Assembly: GCA_946403085.1 (NCBI GenBank)
Contig: CAMIYM010000006.1
Coordinates: 130,131 to 178,112 of the forward strand
Direction of reading: 5' to 3'
Source of the DNA: an uncultured Clostridia bacterium
Lineage (GTDB): Bacteria; Bacillota; Clostridia; Saccharofermentanales; Saccharofermentanaceae
Length of the DNA: 47,982 bases
Shown here: piece after piece, positions 44,996 through 47,982 of the stretch
Layout of the letters: each line of letters opens with the position of its first letter
Numbering within the stretch: position 1 is the first letter of the stretch
Program-made: the position numbers and the translations under genes
The notes under the pieces: model-generated
Told to the model about the DNA's origin: nothing
Database searches by the model: none
What the model saw: the letters and a program-made list of their open reading frames with translations, nothing else

Positions 44996-45232
44996 TCAAT
45001 CGAGGCAGTCCCCTTGCGACGCCGTATTCAAATACACTGAACTTATGAAGTAATATTTTTCCTTAAGTTCTTCGACGATCTTAAGGAGTTCCTGACACGT
45101 TAAGTCACGGTCGAATTCGATCTGGAAATCACTTGTTGCCTTAATGTATCCAACGACCTTGGCACCGATCTCACTGCAGATCTCGTTCATCTTCTCCATG
45201 TCATCCGGAGTTCCCAGTTTGAAGAGGTGGTT
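44996..45232 (-). pseudogene. 3' fragment of a gene truncated at repeat copy 2
   Basis: An open frame of 79 codons with no good start: it runs from an in-frame TAG inside repeat copy 2 through FKLGTPDDMEKM to ISSVYLNTASQGDCLD and stop. Internal ATGs (45199, 45190) lack a ribosome binding site. The pattern 'GAKVVGYIKATSDFQIEF ... ELLKIVEELKEKY' resembles the propeptide of S8 peptidases; this is a guess. It appears to be the end of a longer gene whose beginning was lost exactly at the repeat edge. Confidence 0.6.
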
Positions 45233-45430
45233 CTAATAGTGCTTTTTTTCGGGTTTGCTGAAAGCCAATAAATCAAATGCTTTGAAGATCACTTCGAGCT
45301 CGTAAAGCAAGGCTTAAACCACGCTTAAACCAATAAAAAAGAAAAATTACATACTCAGTGGGAACCAAAAAGACCGGGTACGAATGTCGTAACCCGGTCT
45401 CTTTTTGATGCATATCAGATCATTACTTTA
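45221..45430. repeat. Direct repeat, copy 2 (210 bp)
   Basis: Same as 41745-41954 but for three bases, 3,476 bp away. On one side is the truncated fragment; on the other side are 60 bp of unassigned DNA before the histidine kinase gene. A near palindrome AGTGGTCCACT (45430-45440) straddles its right edge. Confidence 0.95.
45371..45406 (-). terminator. Terminator inside repeat copy 2
   Basis: The same hairpin as in copy 1 with one base-pair lost at the loop (9 bp remain). It would now end the two-component operon that runs through 45491. Confidence 0.8.
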
Positions 45431-45490
45431 GTGGTCCACTTCAATTTTCTCAGGTTTTGTGCGTAAAACTCGTGATTTCTCGCTAAAAGA

Positions 45491-47122
45491 TTACTTTCTC
45501 AGCTTTATCGTTGCTGTAAACACATCGCCTTCGCACCTGATATCAAGCTTGTACCCGAGCATTGCCAGGTCATTGTTAGCAATGGCGAGACCAAGTCCGG
45601 TTCCGCCATTCTGCCTGGAGGAATTGCCCTTAATAAACGGATCTTTGATATTTGTGATATCTTCTATCGTTTCAGCCGTTTCATTTGTGATCGAAATCAT
45701 TTCTTCATCGTATTTAATCCTGACTATCGTGCCTTCCTTAGCATACTTGGCAGCATTGTTGATCAGATTGCCAAGAGCTTGATGCAAAAGTTCTTTATCC
45801 GTATTCAATTTCAATTCTTCTGAACTGTCAAAATCCGTCGTGAGACCCTTCTCGTTAATCTGTTGCTCATTCTCGTTAATAACGGCCGCAATGAGCTCCG
45901 GAGCTGACACTTCACTCTTATTTACAGGCACTTCCGCATTCTCAGATCTTGAGAACTGCAGAATGCTGTTTACGATGCTGTTCATCTTCGATGCAGTATC
46001 ACTGATCTTTGTTAAATAATGTTCCCGGTTATCCGCATCAATGTTGTTATTGAGGATTTCAGCATACGCAATAATTGAAGCCAATGGGGTCTTAAGATCG
46101 TGCGCCATTGCATTAGTGGTCTTAAGGCGGTACTGGAAAATATCATAATTTCGCTTGTTTATATTATATCTTATGGTCGCAGGGATCAGTGCAATAGCAA
46201 AAGCACTCAGTATAAGAATAGCAACTCCGTACTTAATATATGAACTGCAAGCTTCCTCAAATTCCATAAGATACCAAAGCGTCTTCTTATAATACCTGTT
46301 ATTATCAAGCTTATTTTCATACCCAAGAGCATCAACTTTAATTAAATCCGCATCAGCCGGACGCTGACCTTCTAATCCTGCCATAGTGCCATAAGCGCTG
46401 TCTTCACTTCCCTCATTTATCTTGACAAGGGTATATCCTTCAATATCTTTCGGATCAGGCGTAATTCGAACTTCTACCCACTTTTCCGGTTTATCTAATT
46501 CAACAGGATACGTTATCACACGAGATTCAACTGGAATAAACTTACAGTTGTTTAAATCCGCATAAAACTCGTCGCATAAGAATTCTACTGAATAGGGATG
46601 TGTTCTAAATCCATCTCGGGTACTGCCGCCACTGAAAAGATCAGGTTCATCACTATAGCCTTCAAAACGATATTTTTTCAGTTCCGGAGTATTGAAATAG
46701 TTAAAATACTTATCATCCGCAATTTCAAGCTTATAGTACTTAAACCCGCTGCTAGCATCTTCAGAACTTACATTATACGTCAGATAAATGGAACTCTTTG
46801 CATCAGCGATCTTCTCATTATCATAATAGACTTCAAGATACTGATCAGTCTCAATATAATAATTGGCAAGACACCATTTCAACCATACGATATCCGCTGC
46901 GGTAATATCATCTTTATTCTTCTTTAAAACTCTGTATATTTCACTTTCAATATCATTCGAACAATCGGTCAATCCTACCCTTACACGCTCATCATATTTT
47001 GAACGCTCACTGTTATATACAACTGCGCCAATACCGGACAGCAATAATACAACGATCAAAAGGCTTATCACGTATGTGATCACAAAGCTTGGTTTCTTTA
47101 TTGTCTTTTTACGAGCAGTCAT
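45491..47122 (-). CDS. Membrane sensor histidine kinase
   Basis: 543 residues. TM1 at about 13-36, a large extracytoplasmic domain (about 37-295) that I do not recognise, TM2 at about 296-316, then a short linker and HisKA with His341 in AHDLKTPLASIIAYAEIL; the HATPase has LGNLINNAAKYA (N box) and GGTGLGLAIANNDLA (G box). It has no HAMP domain. The start is one base after the response regulator stop, and GGAGG lies six bases upstream inside the regulator. Together they form a classical two-component pair. The signal is unknown. Confidence 0.92.
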   Translation of the reverse strand: MTARKKTIKKPSFVITYVISLLIVVLLLSGIGAVVYNSERSKYDERVRVGLTDCSNDIESEIYRVLKKNKDDITAADIVWLKWCLANYYIETDQYLEVYYDNEKIADAKSSIYLTYNVSSEDASSGFKYYKLEIADDKYFNYFNTPELKKYRFEGYSDEPDLFSGGSTRDGFRTHPYSVEFLCDEFYADLNNCKFIPVESRVITYPVELDKPEKWVEVRITPDPKDIEGYTLVKINEGSEDSAYGTMAGLEGQRPADADLIKVDALGYENKLDNNRYYKKTLWYLMEFEEACSSYIKYGVAILILSAFAIALIPATIRYNINKRNYDIFQYRLKTTNAMAHDLKTPLASIIAYAEILNNNIDADNREHYLTKISDTASKMNSIVNSILQFSRSENAEVPVNKSEVSAPELIAAVINENEQQINEKGLTTDFDSSEELKLNTDKELLHQALGNLINNAAKYAKEGTIVRIKYDEEMISITNETAETIEDITNIKDPFIKGNSSRQNGGTGLGLAIANNDLAMLGYKLDIRCEGDVFTATIKLRK

Positions 47123-47123
47123 G

Positions 47124-47804
47124 TTAATCCTCCGTGATCCTATAACCCCTGCCGATCACCGTCTTAATTTGTTTAGAAGCATCACCCAATTCTGTTCTGA
47201 GCCTGCTGATCGTGATGTCAACGATGCGATCATTCACATCGAGATTATCGCCCCATACCCTATTCAGGATACGTTCACGCGATAAAGTCGCATTTTTGTT
47301 CTCAAGCAAAAAAAGCAAAAGAAAATACTCTTTGGACTTAATGTCAGCTTCTTTCCCATTGACAGTGACTGTCATGGTATGACTGTTAAGCGTTATAGCT
47401 CCGCAAGATAATGCTTCAGAACCGTTCCCGCCCTTTGCGCGCTTTAACAGGGCAAGACTCTTAGCATAGAGATGGCGTATTGAAAACGGCTTAACCACAT
47501 AGTCATCACAACCGGTCTCATATCCTTTCATTATCTCGCTCTCGGCACCCAAAGCCGTCAGAAAGATAATCGGGCAGTCGCCTTTTTTTCTGGCCGCCTT
47601 GCATATATCAAATCCTGATGCTCCAGGAAGCATTATATCCAGGATCATGAGATCGTAGGATTCCTCTGACACACTGACCAAGGCATCATTACCGTTATCG
47701 AAGGTACAAACTTCCCAGATCCCGGCGCCTTCCTCGCGAAAAAAGACACTGATAGCCTCAAGCAGTTCTGGAGTATCTTCAACGATCAATAATCTGTATG
47801 ACAT
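47124..47804 (-). CDS. OmpR/PhoB-family response regulator
   Basis: 226 residues. A receiver domain with LLIVEDTPELLE, the phospho-acceptor Asp in LMILDIMLPGASGFDI, conserved Thr/Ser in IIFLTAL and KPF in DDYVVKPFSI. The C-terminal winged helix (about 130-226) ends in RIVDITISRLRTELGD and TVIGRGYRI. AAGGAGG stands seven bases before the ATG. It is the first gene of the operon with the histidine kinase. A pair of direct repeats with an 11-bp period lies about 130-145 bp upstream and could be its own target. Confidence 0.94.
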   Translation of the reverse strand: MSYRLLIVEDTPELLEAISVFFREEGAGIWEVCTFDNGNDALVSVSEESYDLMILDIMLPGASGFDICKAARKKGDCPIIFLTALGAESEIMKGYETGCDDYVVKPFSIRHLYAKSLALLKRAKGGNGSEALSCGAITLNSHTMTVTVNGKEADIKSKEYFLLLFLLENKNATLSRERILNRVWGDNLDVNDRIVDITISRLRTELGDASKQIKTVIGRGYRITED

Positions 47805-47930
47805 AACGCTGCCTCCTTATGCTTACGATAGTATCTTACACGAAAGATGTATCATCAGTATTACATGGAACTTACTACACCGAATCATTCAAAAACCGGT
47901 TAAACAATATCACATTTCGGCTATTTTTAT

Positions 47931-47950
47931 CGAATTTCGGGCGAATTTCG
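47931..47950. promoter_or_regulatory. Direct repeat CGAATTTCG, 11-bp period (candidate operator)
   Basis: CGAATTTCG occurs at 47931-47939 and 47942-47950, with a weaker CATTTCGG at 47913-47920. Two half-sites one helical turn apart upstream of an OmpR-family regulator gene fit a binding site of that family, but nothing else in the window tests this. Confidence 0.35.
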
Positions 47951-47982
47951 ATTTTGACGTACAGTTTTGGCAAAGTTCCTTA

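Overview
The window looks like a chromosomal segment of an anaerobic Bacillota of the class Clostridia. The evidence is the gene order (rny next to a ymdB-type gene; asp23/amaP/DUF2273-nusB-xseA-xseB-ispA-dxs; nadK-argR-recN; miaB-mutS-mutL-miaA), strong AGGAGG-type ribosome binding sites, a Gram-positive SOS box at lexA, and lipoprotein and sortase-free secreted proteins. Codons are of moderate G+C and most genes lie on the minus strand. I cannot name the genus. I saw no tRNA, rRNA, CRISPR array, prophage or intact insertion sequence.

Layout. (1) 1-5.4 kb: RNA and envelope housekeeping: the start of phoH, an RluD-type pseudouridine synthase, lspA, a YmdB phosphodiesterase, RNase Y, and a second RluA-type synthase on the plus strand. 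(2) 5.4-6.8 kb: an orphan lipoprotein. (3) 6.9-16.5 kb: a long minus-strand array, recN, argR, nadK, dxs, ispA, xseB, xseA, nusB, a DUF2273 protein, amaP, asp23 and efp, followed by a yqeG-type HAD phosphatase. (4) 17.2-22.2 kb: an aspartokinase on the plus strand, a large membrane protein that looks like a catalytically dead PP2C phosphatase with an SH3 domain and a Gly/Asn tail, and an NADP-type glutamate dehydrogenase. (5) 22.4-24.4 kb: a small membrane protein and a helix-turn-helix protein divergent from lexA. (6) 24.5-31.6 kb: miaB-mutS-mutL-miaA. (7) 31.7-33.6 kb: a D,D-carboxypeptidase convergent with a Fur-family repressor. (8) 33.7-40.4 kb: a tight operon with a hybrid histidine kinase, a REC/GGDEF-like/EAL response regulator and a free Hpt protein (a complete phosphorelay toward c-di-GMP hydrolysis), plus two small membrane proteins and a phosphoribosyltransferase. 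(9) 40.6-45.4 kb: an accessory island with a leucine-rich-repeat lipoprotein, a frameshifted secreted protein, an EAL-PAS protein and a truncated gene. Two near-identical 210-bp direct repeats 3,476 bp apart bracket most of it. (10) 45.5-47.8 kb: an OmpR-type two-component system.

The most interesting items are the 210-bp direct repeats with gene decay at their edges, the predicted pseudophosphatase with its long structured leader, the phosphorelay/c-di-GMP operon in which the diguanylate cyclase signature is lost, and the SOS box between lexA and an unrecognised helix-turn-helix gene. All assignments come from reading the sequence; no database search was run.
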